Position numbers and translations under genes: made by a program. A stretch of DNA of 64,000 bases from Tolypocladium sp. Sup5 PDA-1 (lineage: Eukaryota > Ascomycota > Sordariomycetes > Hypocreales > Ophiocordycipitaceae): contig JPHH03000025.1 in NCBI GenBank assembly GCA_000750105.3, positions 186,001-250,000 on the forward strand, written 5' to 3'. The notes under the pieces are model-generated. The model ran no database searches. It saw only the letters and a program-made list of their open reading frames with translations, and was not told the DNA's origin. The stretch's first letter is position 1. Every line of letters begins with the position of its first letter. Shown in pieces: positions 11,435-22,520 of the stretch.

Positions 11435-13808
11435 ATGTTGAAGATGACAGACATGGCCGATCCAAGGGCCGACGGTGGGACCCCGACGAGCGAGCCGTCG
11501 AGGAAGCGCCTGAGGACGTCGCATGCGGTATTGCCCCAGGCTGCGTACGGCGCCTATTTCTGTCAGCGTGTGCTGACTGTCGCGCGATAGTGTGACGTAT
11601 GTCGCAGCCGCAAAATCAGGTACGTTCAAGAACATCTGCGTGAGACATGAGAACTGATATCCGCTGCTAGATGCGATGGCAACCGCCCGTGTGCGACGTG
11701 CGTTGCATCCGACCAGGACTGTGCATACGGATCCGAGGCCAGCTCGTAAGATCACCAAGCCCGCCTCGCATTTCACCAAGAGCCAACGACTGACTGACTG
11801 CATGGCATAGACGTGGCAAGACGGACCTCGTCCTCGACGGCGTGCTCCGTATCGAGAGGGTCTTGCAACAGCTCAACTCCACACTCGTCAGTGAAGCTGG
11901 ATGAGTCCTGTTGCTTTCGCTTTTCACCCTGCTAAGTAACTGACCCGTTGACAACAACAGAGCTCGGCGTCCACGTTTGCAGGACGCCCGCCTGCATACA
12001 GCTCGCCCTCAGCCCCGGCCAACGCCAGCCCCTACGTCGACTCACCCCCCGTGACAGATACGGCCTCCTCGCGCGCCTCTCACCCCAACCCGCGGACGCC
12101 CATCAGCGAGAACACGTGCCACGACAAGAACAGCGGCTTCGAGAACGCCGTGCTCGACTCCATGCACACGTCGACGACCGAGTCGGTCCTTCAGTGGCAT
12201 CACTTCGACGTCTTCCCCTCCCTGCGCAACGACTACACGCCCATCTTCCAGCTCGAGCAGTCGCGCCCGCCGCTGTCCATGAAGCTCGCAACCGCGTACC
12301 CCTACGTCACGGCCGAGGACGTCGACGCCGTCCTCGCGTCCTTTCAGCGCAGCGTCAACTTCTGGTACCCGACTATGTCGCGCAGCCAGCTCGACCGCAT
12401 CCGTGCCGTGCTCAACTCGGGCGTCACCGCCGAGGATAGCATCGAGGCCTGCCTCGCGCTGCTGACCATGGCCCTCGGGTGCGCGAGTCAGGTCACGGCC
12501 GACCTGGATGAGGGCATCGAGCTGTCGGACCAGGAGAAGCGGTGGCGCACGTCGAGGCGGCAGATGGGCGACGTCTACTTTGACGCTGCGCTCAAGAGGG
12601 CCTACATTGCGCACCTGAGCGTCAGCTCCGTGTCGGCCCAGTGCCTCTTTTTCGTTGCGTAGGTAGACCGCATAATGAGTTCCACAGAGCAGGGGGCTAA
12701 TGGAGGTTCAGTTTATACTTTGCCTTTCTCACCCGGCCGCTGCAGGCTTGGGAGTACATTGGGGCCACGGCTGCAAAGTGCATGATGCTCCTCTCCTATC
12801 CGCCAGAGGGTGGCACACATGAAGACCGCGAACGCACTAGGAGGATCTTCTGGGCCTGCTACATCTTAGAAAGGTCCATCCCTACGCATATTCTAGTCTT
12901 CTAAACAAGACACTGACCAAGGTTCGCAGTGACTACATTGCAGAACTCTCTGCCAACCCCGTCTCGGGCATCGCTCGCATCGAATCCTCCGTCCCCCTAC
13001 CCGGATCGTACAACACCCACACCTCCCACCCCGACGAGGAGCAGTCCTCGCTCTACTTCCTCGCCTGCATCAGCATGCGCCGCCTCCTCAACCGCGTCCA
13101 CCAGCTGCTCTACGCCAGCGGCACCGGCGCCGCCCCCGACACCGCGCGCTTCCCGTACATTGTCGCCGAGTTGCAGCACCAGCTCGACGAGTGGCGCAAC
13201 TTCCTACCCGCGTCGTTTGCCTTTACCGTCGACACGGCCCCCGCGGCCAACGCGGCGAGCGGGTTCCTGCGTCAGAGATACCTCACCTGCCGGAGCGTCA
13301 TATATCGGCCGTACCTGATGTGGCTGCTCAGCGGGAGCCGGGGTGGAAATGACGAGCTGAGCGCCAGTGCGCCAAGCCAGGAGGCGAGGACCAACTGCAA
13401 GGCTTGCATTGACGCTTGCTTGATGCACATCCTCAACCTGCGTGGATTCCCTCAGACAATGCTCGTTGACACCTGGATCTGCTCACTTTCGTGCGTGTCC
13501 CATACTCGTCAAATTCCAAAATTCTACTAATACGTGTCGGGAACAGAATGGCCTGCGCGATGCTCGTCCTCCTCGCAGCATGTCGAGTTCCTTCACTAAG
13601 GAGCCTCATCGGCCCTGACGTTCTCATGGCGGGTGATCACCTGAAGCAGCTCCTCCAAAGCTGGCAACGCCTCGCCTGCGGGCCGAGATCCCCGAGCGTT
13701 GATCAGAGCTTACGCATCATCCACGAGGCGGACATGTTTATCAAAGAGGGCTACCTCCCAACGCCGAGAGACGGCTTCACGGTTCCACGACGACCTAGCG
13801 ATTTATGA
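11435..13808 (+). CDS. Zn(II)2Cys6 transcription factor with fungal-specific regulatory domain
   Basis: Eight exons close exactly in frame: 11435-11527, 11591-11619, 11671-11745, 11811-11886, 11961-12658, 12712-12873, 12930-13490 and 13547-13808, giving 651 aa. Three in-frame ATGs (11435, 11444, 11453) precede a basic stretch (SRKRLRTSHA). Exons 2 and 3 then build CDVCRSRKIRCDGNRP plus VCATCVASDQDC, with Zn2Cys6 spacing C-x2-C-x6-C-x6-C-x2-C-x6-C. A short coiled segment (LEGVL/LRIERVLQQLN type) follows, then a middle-homology domain from about residue 150. The many small introns in the zinc cluster are typical. The target pathway is unknown; neighbours do not form an obvious pathway with it. 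Confidence 0.92.
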
Positions 13809-14029
13809 GGGACCAAGCCTGGACGCAGCTGATATGGCACGAATGATGTAAAATCTTCCTTTCGCGTAATGGCCCCCCTGAAAGCCTTGTATATACCTCT
13901 TTCACTGTGCAGTATGCTACCTGAAGCATCAGAAGCCTCATTGCTAATCGTGATGTAGAGTAGCATCGTTCGAAGCCACAGTCAAAGCCAAGCAACACAT
14001 ACGAAACCTCACCGTCCCCATATTCATCT

Positions 14030-14944
14030 TCATCCCTCTCTAGGCTCCAGGCCGACCTGGGTCCGCATAAACTCGACAATGTCGTCGATTTCCTCGGGGG
14101 CCTTGTACCCGTGGCCGTGGTTCTCGTATCGTCTCCAGTGAACTTGATACTCGGCCGCCACCAGGGCCATCGTGGCCTGCTCTCCCAGCGCAACAGAGAC
14201 GACCTGGTCGTCTGCGCCGTGGCCCAGGAATACGGGCGTGCCGAAGGATGTCTGGGCCTTTGTGGGGTGGTCGACGTTTCTGAGCTGCAGCAGGTTCCGC
14301 TCATAGATTTGGGCCTTGACTGCGTGATCCAAGTGCGGCGATGCTGCTTTGCCGTCACTGGTCCTCATCGAGTCATCATCCTCGTCGCTCGAGGATTCCG
14401 CGGTATTCATCTCCAACTCGAACTGATACGGCAGGAAGCCGCTCATGCCGATGACGCCGCCGAGTCTGTACCCCAGGCTTAGGAGGACCGTCAGCGCCGT
14501 GGCGCAGCCCTGGCCCATGCCCCCGAGGATAACGTTGCTCGGGTGGATTAGCTTCGTCTCCCACAGCAGGATGGCTGCGATCTCGCGCGCTGACATGCAG
14601 AGCCCCCTGCGCTGCAGGTCCTCCCGAAGACGAGGGTCCCCCAGGCTCGCGACGTCGAACCACATCGCGACCTTGGCCCCCTTGAGGGCCGTACAGGCCC
14701 GCCGCTGGGCCGTTGGGAAGACGAAGCGCACGCCGGGAAACAGGCTGTCGAGCGTCTTGCCCGAGGATGCCTTGCCCGTCTTGAGCAGGTCGCGGCCGAA
14801 GATGCTCCCGTGGGAGCCCAGGCCGTGCAGCAAGATCATGGTGTGCGTGTGGTGCGCGCTAGGGTTCACGACGAGAGCAGGGTTGCCAGCCTGGTGGTCG
14901 CCGCCTGAGAAGTGCGGATCGCGGTTGCACGCTGGCTTCGCCAT
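14030..14944 (-). CDS. Acyl-protein thioesterase/carboxylesterase-like alpha/beta hydrolase lacking the Ser nucleophile
   Basis: A single exon of 304 aa. The fold markers of the phospholipase/carboxylesterase (APT1) family are clear: MILLHGLGSHGSIFGRDLL near the N-terminus, VRFVFPTAQRR, WFDVASLGDP, VILGGMGQGCATALTVLLSLG at the nucleophile elbow, FLGHGADDQVV (Asp) and NHGHGY (His). The elbow is normally G-x-S-x-G (GGFSQG or GGLSQG); here it reads G-G-M-G-Q-G, codon GGC where AGC would encode Ser. The Asp and His positions remain. An acidic Ser/Asp insert (SSSDEDDDS) sits about residue 180. It may be a catalytically dead family member, or the genome may carry a point change. The ATG at 14944 is the only sensible start. 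Confidence 0.85.
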   Translation of the reverse strand: MAKPACNRDPHFSGGDHQAGNPALVVNPSAHHTHTMILLHGLGSHGSIFGRDLLKTGKASSGKTLDSLFPGVRFVFPTAQRRACTALKGAKVAMWFDVASLGDPRLREDLQRRGLCMSAREIAAILLWETKLIHPSNVILGGMGQGCATALTVLLSLGYRLGGVIGMSGFLPYQFELEMNTAESSSDEDDDSMRTSDGKAASPHLDHAVKAQIYERNLLQLRNVDHPTKAQTSFGTPVFLGHGADDQVVSVALGEQATMALVAAEYQVHWRRYENHGHGYKAPEEIDDIVEFMRTQVGLEPREG

Positions 14945-15458
14945 GGTGATAGGGGTTGTGATGTGAGGCTGTGAGTATCACTCTCGCGATGCGGGATGGC
15001 ATGTCATGCTGGACGAGGGCTGCTTCTGTTGACATACGGGGTGGGCGTCACTGCGAGTGCTGGGTATGTTTCACGTGTTGCGAGCTTGTGAGCGTTGTGG
15101 CGAGATGGCGGCTCTGGGAACGAAAGAAAGGCTCGGCCAGGGTGTGCGAAGAGGTCGAAGCTGACGCTGAAGGAGGAGCGTAGCAAACAAACACAGGGAG
15201 TTCACGCGGTGCAACGTGAAAAGCAGAAGCCAGGTTATGCAGTGATATCATGCAGACACATGCGGACCCTGTCTCCCAATCACAGCCATACCTGCAGGGC
15301 TGCGGCTTGCTTCACTGATCTCCAGCAGGGCTCTTCCCGACACCCCCTGTCCTGAGCGGACAGCAAACTCTTTCGCTCATATACCACCGCTTCTGCCACT
15401 CTGACTCTTCCACCACCGTCGAACTTGGCCTTCGACCCTCCATCAACTACCGACCCCC
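14945..15458. other. Intergenic, nothing recognised
   Basis: 514 bp upstream of the hydrolase start and downstream of the next minus-strand gene. No repeat or coding signal seen. Confidence 0.5.
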
Positions 15459-15908
15459 TTAAACCCCAAGCGTGGGTGCTCTGGGCAGCCGGTCCAAGTC
15501 GCCCTCGCCGTCGACGGAATTCGGATCGTGCTGCCCGACCAGGCCGCGCCAGTGCTCCGCCGTCCCTGGAGCAACGACGCCCTTGTCCTCGAGCCCCTGA
15601 AGCACCGCGACGACCCACGTCTGGCAGAACTGGGGCCTCACGTTCCCGACCGCCGCGTCGAGCTCGGCCACGCCGGCCTCGTCCACGTCCCCGATGCGGT
15701 GGCGCTCGACCACGGCGGGCGCGTCAAAGGGCTTGCCCGCCTTGACGTCGACCACGTAGTGGATGTTGCGGATGCTCTTCCAGGGCGCGGCGAGGATGTG
15801 GTACCACGTGCAGGTCGGGGAGCTGGGCGGGCGCAGGATGAGGAGCCAGTGGCGGCCTTGGTCACCGCGGTCCTTCCCTATCCCGAGGTAGAGCTCGGTC
15901 TTTGCCAT
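15459..15908 (-). CDS. Small conserved fungal protein with HW...C-x2-W pattern
   Basis: A single exon of 149 aa, ATG at 15908. It opens with MAKTELYLGIGKDRGDQG, then RHWLLILRPP and TCTWYHIL. A second half reads RHRIGDVDEAGVAEL, VRPQFCQTWVVAVLQGLEDKG, and GTAEHW near the end. I recognise the type as a common fungal small-protein family without a proven role. The order HW, (W)YH, then C-x2-WV resembles permuted papain-like (LRAT/NlpC-type) folds, but that is inference. The partial gene at the right edge of the window shows the same order. No signal peptide or membrane segment. Confidence 0.75.
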   Translation of the reverse strand: MAKTELYLGIGKDRGDQGRHWLLILRPPSSPTCTWYHILAAPWKSIRNIHYVVDVKAGKPFDAPAVVERHRIGDVDEAGVAELDAAVGNVRPQFCQTWVVAVLQGLEDKGVVAPGTAEHWRGLVGQHDPNSVDGEGDLDRLPRAPTLGV

Positions 15909-16806
15909 GGCCGAAAGGGGCTCTGGACCGAGGTGAAGGGTCGCTGGACCTGTAGCGGAAGATGATTGCGAGGAGAGGAGTGGACTCGGGGGGGAACAGA
16001 GATTGGATAGTTCTTTGAGAGGATGGATGTTTATGCGCTGGAGAAGTACATGGCTCCTATCTTGGGCTGTGAAGAACGATGTGAACTGGATCGCATCGCT
16101 TCACGCAGTCGTAGAGGGAAACGATGCCACGACTTGTCGACTGCCTCGCCCTTTCTACCTGTGATGATGAGCAGCTTCGTGACGTCTAGTCCGGGGAAGG
16201 AACTACCACTCACTTGCTCGTGCAGGCCTCATCATCACGAGCCCACGACCACCTTCCCTGGGACTCTGTGTACGGCACACCAGGTTCCCATCAGGTTCCC
16301 TCTCCGTGAGGCCCTCGAAGTCTGAGTCGAGGTCGTGCACACAAGTGTGCTGGATTACCTAACCCAGCTCTATGTACGCCCCCCTCAATCCAGTCCAGTC
16401 CAGGCGCCCAAACCCAAACCCAAAAGTCTAGATTCTGCCCCAAGATCCATGACGCTAACTCGGGAGCTCCAACAAGCTGGCACGCAGCCAAGTCCAGCCC
16501 CGGCCCGTCGATCCAGCCCCCGCACGGCACCCCGCCAAAGCGACGTCACAGAACGGGCCCCGGACAGGGCCTCTCGGGTCTCGACATCCATCGCCAGCTG
16601 AAAGACTGGCTGCCTCTGCGCGGCGCCAATTGCGCAGGCCGGCTGAGCTCGTCCATCCCTGCTTGCCTGCGTGTAGCTTAAAACCTCCATTCACGGGGGT
16701 GCCTCACTTCACCATCCTCCTCCTCTTCCTCGTCCGTTTTTCAAACCCCCAAATCACTCAGTGAGCACTTCAACCTCGAGCACATAATAGCCACACATTG
16801 AGCACC
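15909..16806. promoter_or_regulatory. Divergent promoter region, 898 bp
   Basis: It lies between divergent starts at 15908 (minus) and 16807 (plus). Pyrimidine-rich tracts (TCCTCCTCTTCC type, about 16718-16740) lie just upstream of the plus-strand ATG, as is common at fungal transcription starts. Small ATG ORFs here look random. Confidence 0.45.
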
Positions 16807-17218
16807 ATGGACTTCCTCAACAAAGTAACCGGCGGCGACAACAACAACAACAACGGCGACGGGGCCAACAGCAACAGCAACAGCAACAGCGGCGGCGGCG
16901 GCGGCTTCATGGACAAGGTCAACAACTTCGCCGGCGGCGGCCAACAGGGCGAGCAAAATGAAGACGGCCTCGACAAAGGTTCGTCCCTTCTTTGCCCTGC
17001 CCCCCAAACTTCCTTCAAGAGCATACAAGCAGCCAACACCACCTTCAGCCGTCGACTTGGTCCAGGAAAAGATCCTCGGCCAGGGCGACCAGAGCAACGA
17101 GTCCGCCGCCGAGCAGGCCAAGGACGAGGCCATCTCCGACTTCATCCGGGACAAGTACAAGGAGACGACGGGCAACGACTTTTTCATCGCCGACAAGGAC
17201 AAGAAGCTTGGTTCCTAA
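16807..17218 (+). CDS. Small Asn/Gly-rich conserved fungal protein
   Basis: Exons 16807-16978 and 17049-17218 with a 70 bp intron, 113 aa. It begins MDFLNKVTGG, then a low-complexity Asn/Ser/Gly tract, GGFMDKVNNFAGGG, and after the splice KAVDLVQEKILGQGDQSNESA, then AKDEAISDFIRDKYKETTG. I recognise this layout from widespread fungal small proteins, often annotated only as hypothetical or stress/DNA-damage responsive. No enzyme motif is visible; the C-terminal half is helical and charged. The Asn/Gly tract is encoded by AAC and GGC codon runs, so its length could vary among strains. Confidence 0.85.
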
Positions 17219-17634
17219 GGCACGCCCGGTGCGCTGTACGATGCATTGGACAGCCATCGCGTGGTGGTGGTGTCTGATGTGCGCGGCTGTGCAACATGTT
17301 TATACATCTGACAAGAAAACGCTGAATGATAGCCTCCTCCAAGCACCAAGCACAACGCCACGCGGCCAGTGAAACCAGTACGCCATTCGAATCAAGACAA
17401 GCCTGCACCATCAAGCCGTCTGGCAGCATCTCTCGTGCGCCGTGGCTGATGCAAGGCAACTGTGTTACCAGTTGACCCTTGTGGCAGCTCCCCGCCATTT
17501 CGCCCCTTCTGCGTCGCTCCATGTGCTCCCGCGTGTCACCCCATTCTGCAGTCCGTTTCCTCGTCATCATTGGCCCGGATCCCAGCCCGCCTAATGCACA
17601 CGGCATTGGATGCCGCAGTGCGATGCTGGCTTGC
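17219..17634. other. Intergenic between convergent genes
   Basis: 416 bp of 3' flanks for the small Asn/Gly protein and cry-DASH. No other feature seen. Confidence 0.5.
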
Positions 17635-19834
17635 TCACTGCGATGCACCGGGACCCATGTTTGGGGGCGGAGGGTAGTATGCCAGTGCCGGCGCGTACGT
17701 CGGCTGCTGATATCCACCCCTGAATCCTGCTCTCGGTCCGTACCAACGTCCGCCCCCGCGGAAATGGCCGTAATTTCCTCGCCCTCGCGCATTGTACTCG
17801 CCGTGCCAGCCTCCAACGGCGTAACCGTTGCCGTTGACGTTGCCGTTAGCGAAGTAGACTGGCGCCGCGCTGTAGTTGCCTCTTGGGCCGGCTCGACCTC
17901 GAGGCTGATGAGGTCTGGACTCATGCCCGCTTTGATTTAGAGCACCCGATTCCGGTCTTTGCTGTGCGCTGGAGCTATCTGAGCCCTCGGCAGACGTTGC
18001 CGGGCCCCCTTGCCCATGGCTTCCGCCCCCACCGCGGCGGACGCCGCGACCACCTGGTCCTCGTCGGCGAGAGAAAGGTCGTCGTGCGCCTCTGGGCTTT
18101 CGATCTACCGTGAATTCGATACGTTTGACCGGATCCGTGACCATGATATTGTCTCTGAGACCACACTCTTCCAGGGTGCTGCTACTGGTCGTCCATGCTT
18201 GAAAGACATTCTCAGGCCTCTCCAGCTCCTTCAGCTCAGGCACCCACGTGCGAACGTAGGACCCTTCCTTGTCATAATCAAAAGCCTGCTTCACAGGGTT
18301 GAAGATTCGAGCGTCGCCTCGAGGATCGTTACCGACCCCAGCCATGTATTGCCAGTTCGCCCAGTTGGAAGACACGTCGTAGTCGGTCAGCATCATCTCG
18401 TACCACTCCGCACCGTACCGCCAGTCAATGCTCAGGTGCTTGGAGAGAAAGCTCGCCGAGTTTTGTCGTGCTCTGTTGGACGTATATCCAGTAAGGAACA
18501 ACTCCCTTTGCGAAGCGTCAATCAGCCCCATGCCCGTTGTCCCATCCTGGAACCTCTGTAAAATCTTTAGAATCTCCTCCGGTGAGGGTTCCTGGTCTGG
18601 ATTTGCCGTCTTCTTGTTTGCAGTCTTCCACTTTTTGTCGTACTTGTCGTTCTGTGCATGTGTGAAGCCTGACAGCTTGAACAGCTTGCTTCCAAACTTT
18701 GCAGTGCACAAACGCATGTAATCGCGCCACAATAGCTCGAAGCGTATGGCTGTGGTCCCATCGTTCTCGCCTTGGCCATATCTATCTGCCCCTTCGTAGG
18801 CCTCGTCCTTTCCATCTTCAAATTTCAGGAGCTCTTCATGAATTTGTCTCGCAGAGATACAGCCGAGGGCGAGATAAGCAGACAGCTTGGTGCTGAAATC
18901 TTCTCCCAGAAGACCATTTCTCGTGTCCTTGTACGCAGTCATTGCGCCGGACTTGACAAGGTAGCGAAGGCGTTCGCGGGCACGGGTCTCACCACCACGG
19001 AACGGGTGGGCAGACTGTGCTCCATCGGGGAACCTGGGAGGATTTGACAGGATGGCCTCGAGCGGCTGAAGGAGTCGGGCCTCCAGGTCGTCGAGAGTGT
19101 CGGGCGCGCCGAAAGGACGGTGCTGAGGTGGTATGGACGATTCGTTTGGCAGCGGAGGTAAGGATGACTTGCCAGGGCGCGACAGCACCTTTCGAGGCCG
19201 TTCACGGAGGGGCTCTTGCGACTTGCGATATGTCGTAAACACATCAGGCAAATCCTTGGGCTCCGATAGACCCGTGTCGAGGCTATGGAAGGATTAGCGG
19301 GGAATGGAGAAGCCTCAAAGGAACTCACTCGTCTATGAAGTATTTCTCGTCAGGCCACAGCTTAAAGTCGACTCCGTTGTCAGAACACACGGTGGCGACG
19401 GCATCTTGCTCCGCCACCTCTTCCGACGACAAATCCTCCGTCATCCAGACGGTGTCGACATTGGTTGAATTGTCCTTGAAGCCCTGGATAAGGTGACTGA
19501 GGACGTCCTTGAAATCTCCGACCCTTATCAAGAGCCCGCTGTCCAGTCCTTCCAAGGCGTCTTTCAAGTCCCAAACCGACTGGGCGATGAACTTGGCCCT
19601 GTGCGGTCCGCATCGCCAGTAACCTCCTACTCGACTCCGAGCCTGGGGATATGGTGACTTTTCCCCGTCCTCAAGGAAGCCGGAAATTTCAATTTGGCGA
19701 GCCGGGAATACGTAGATGGGTAAGAGGTGAGTGTAGCCATGATCCGAAGCGGTAGCCAGATGGTGCAGGATAGGATTGTCTGCGACTCTAAGATCCCGTC
19801 TCAGTAGGTAAACCAGGAGCTTGCCCACACCCAT
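17635..19834 (-). CDS. Cryptochrome DASH (CRY-DASH) with Arg/Gly-rich C-terminal tail
   Basis: Exons 19329-19834 and 17635-19282 joined across a 45 bp intron (reading YFIDDLDTGLSEPKDLP), 717 aa. The N-terminal photolyase alpha/beta domain begins LLVYLLRRDLRVADNPILHH. The FAD-binding helical domain contains ETRARERLRYLV, LSAYLALGCISARQIH, IRFELLWRDYMR, TGYTSNRARQNSASFLSK, WRYGAEWYEMMLTDYDVSSN and WANWQYMAGVGNDPRG, all typical of DASH cryptochromes. From about residue 570 the tail is disordered with many RG/RGG and Gly-rich units (RRGPGGRGVRRGGGG). Neurospora CRY has a comparable RGG tail, implying RNA binding. Expected roles are blue/UV-A light response and repair of CPDs in single-stranded DNA. 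No mitochondrial presequence is obvious. Confidence 0.95.
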
Positions 19835-22520
19835 GGCCGGCTCAAGTCGATGTCGTGCGGTGGACTAGGTGCCTCACTCTCGATGGCGAGGAGTTGGGCA
19901 GTGGACAAGGCAAGGGACGACGGGGGGTCAAGAAGAGGTGTGTACGCGTTCAGGTGCCTTGCACAGCCATGAGAAAACGTCGCGACGGTGGTAGAGACAA
20001 TGGCTGCTGGGTTCGTCGAAGAATCTATAAGAACGGGCAGCTGGCTCAACCAAAGTATTGCGAGTGGCCCAGCCGGACCGAGTCGATGTCGTAAGAGGGA
20101 GGACCGGAGCTAATGAGCCGGAGCTGGCATGAGCAGCTAGGGAATCCTGATATACAAACAGAGTCGCGCGAGAGAACAAGGCTGGATCCACCGCTAGTTA
20201 TAGCATTCACTCGAGCAACGATACCCGATGTGGGGGTGGGCGCCGGGTCAATGGTCGTCGTGGAATCTTGATTCTGATTCAGGGATGGTGAGATGCAGCG
20301 GGAGACGGCGAGCCGAAGCGCCAATTTGTAGTCTGTATGTAGGTCTCAAGCTCACGGACGGCGCGGCCGTGGCTCGCCAACAGCCTTGGAATGAGCCTCG
20401 GGACGGGACCGAGACGAGGAAAGGCCGGGGGCAGCGGAGGGACTTCCGTCTGGGCCGGATGTTGGGATGACGAGAGGAGAAAATAAGGGGCGCGGTTGTG
20501 CAGGAGGAGAGAGAGAGCTCCAGGCCTCCAGCTGGCCTGGCGTGTAGGCGACCGGATTGAGCCATTGCTCCCGCTGCAGCCGGGGCAGGGGCCGGCGGCG
20601 TCCCAGTGGACTGACTTGCTTGCTTTGCATCTGGTGCTGGCTGGCGCTGTGGCCCTCGGGGTGCGCTGGAGCTGGAGCTGCGCTGGCGGGCGGGCGCTGG
20701 GGAGCTGCGCTGGCAGATGAATGAAGGAACTGGTGGATGACGATGCGATATCGAGGAACCCTCCGCTGCCCTCCAGATCGGGCCTAGAGAACGGGGCAGG
20801 AGCAGGGGTAGACGGGAGCATGGACGGTGGACAGGGATGCGCCTCACTGTGTGTGGGTGCATTCGCTGCAGTGGATTGCTGCAGTGGATTGCTGCAGTGG
20901 ATGCACCCATGCTAAAGTCAGGGTCCTTCTAGCGCCTTTCCAGCGCACCACTTCACCAGCGCCAGGGCCGCCAAAGCTGCTGCGCTGTGGGTGGTGATTG
21001 GGCACCGCCGGCACCTTGGGATGCACCTTGGGATTGTGGTCTGTCTGAGCTCATGACGGCGACATATCGATGACCAGTCTCTGTCGCTTGACGAGAAACG
21101 CCGCCATTCTTCCTTGGGCGGGTTATTCGCCTCCCTCCTCTCCATCGATTGGGAGGCACCCAACCATCAGAGACCAGCAGCAGCCGCACCGAGCCCCGTG
21201 GCCTCTTCTCAGCAGTGGCTATTAACGTAATACATAAGGTAAAGTATGGACGCCATCAGGACGAAGGTAACCGGCTGCCGTCCTTGCTCCCACCCTGGAA
21301 CGCCTACCGTACCGACAACAGCACACCGGTTTCCCCCCGCATATTCTTGGGTGTCTCGCGCATTCTCAGATCCGCACGTGCGGCGTTGCCTCTCCACCAT
21401 CGCCCACCAGAATGCAAATCGCCAACGACCCAGGGCCTAGGCCAGCACCTGCACCAAGCTGCACGTCTCCAGTGCTTCACTGCCGCTGTCTTGGGTAAGG
21501 CCGAGCAGAACCAGCACCGCCTCTGCAGCGCCGACCAAAAGCAATTCATCACACTACCTTACGCCAGACTCGACTCGTGCAGCTACTCGCTTCGCCCTCC
21601 TGAGTCCTGATCTCGTCCTGCAACGTGATGATGATTCGAATGAAACGTGGCTGCCATCGTGGAATGCTGCCGCTAGAGACAAGTTGACACCTTTGTCTTT
21701 GCAGGTCATCTCTGGAGAAGCAAGACAATCAGATTACCTAGCAGACAGATCCTGCGGGCAACATTTTGATTGATAGCTAGCTCGGCATCTTTCCTCATCA
21801 ACCCGGGGGAGCGAGTGTTGTTGCTGCTGCTGTTGGTGCTTCGCTTAAGGGTTGCGCTGCGTTAAGCCATGGATTTCGCACTCTGTGAGACAACTAGGAC
21901 CAACAAGACTTGGCCAGCCCCTTGAAGCATCCAGCCCTTCTCCTTGCAGTCATCGGGACAACACACCGGTTTCTACCTTACCAAGTGGCGCCGGACTCTC
22001 TATGCGGGCTCGGGCCCGGGACGGGAGGCAGATATTCGAGCCCCTCAAGGCCTATAGACGTCACAACCAAACGAAAGGCTGTACGGAGCACAGAAAGCGG
22101 CAGCCGGAGAGTCGAGGCCCTCTACCCGCCTATTCCGGGCTCCAGGATCGCCTGTGCATCGGTGTACCTCAGCTCGTGTGGTGCAGCTGGTTTGATCACC
22201 TGCAGGATCGGTCACAATCAGAAGCCCGGGGCAGGGTGGTGAATCAATCTGCAGCCACGGCGGCAAGCATTCCAATTGCACGGTACGAAGTACTCGGATA
22301 CACTCGGATGCAGGCGCAACATCCAACGCTTTCATTACCCTCGTTACTATCAACTCGTTTGCTGTACAACGGAGGCTCCTCCTCCTCTGATGCTATTTTC
22401 AAGTCCATATCCATGCTACCGGCATAATCATCTCCGGGCATACCGGACACTCGCGTGCTGACGATGTACAGATCCTCCAACCTCTGGCTCTTGACGCGTC
22501 TGGTATCTCGGCCGTCCAGC
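19835..22520. other. Long gene-poor stretch (2.7 kb)
   Basis: No open frame here has a recognisable protein pattern; the longest ATG frames are Pro/Ser/Arg-rich and overlap on both strands, typical of GC-rich noncoding DNA. It holds the cry-DASH promoter and a short tandem repeat (20865-20901). Unannotated exons of an unfamiliar gene cannot be excluded. Confidence 0.45.
20854..20909. repeat. 13 bp tandem repeat (x2.9) inside a 9 bp inverted repeat
   Basis: The unit GCTGCAGTGGATT occurs at 20865-20877 and 20878-20890, with a partial third copy at 20891-20901. TGGGTGCAT (20854-20862) and its exact reverse complement ATGCACCCA (20901-20909) bracket the array. Confidence 0.8.

Noticed and set aside
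16023..16325. A 100-codon ATG frame in a divergent promoter
   Set aside because: No recognisable motif and placed between two promoters; likely chance.
20248..20910. A 220-codon minus-strand frame upstream of cry-DASH
   Set aside because: Pro/Ser/Arg composition, several overlapping alternatives, no domain, no splice logic.
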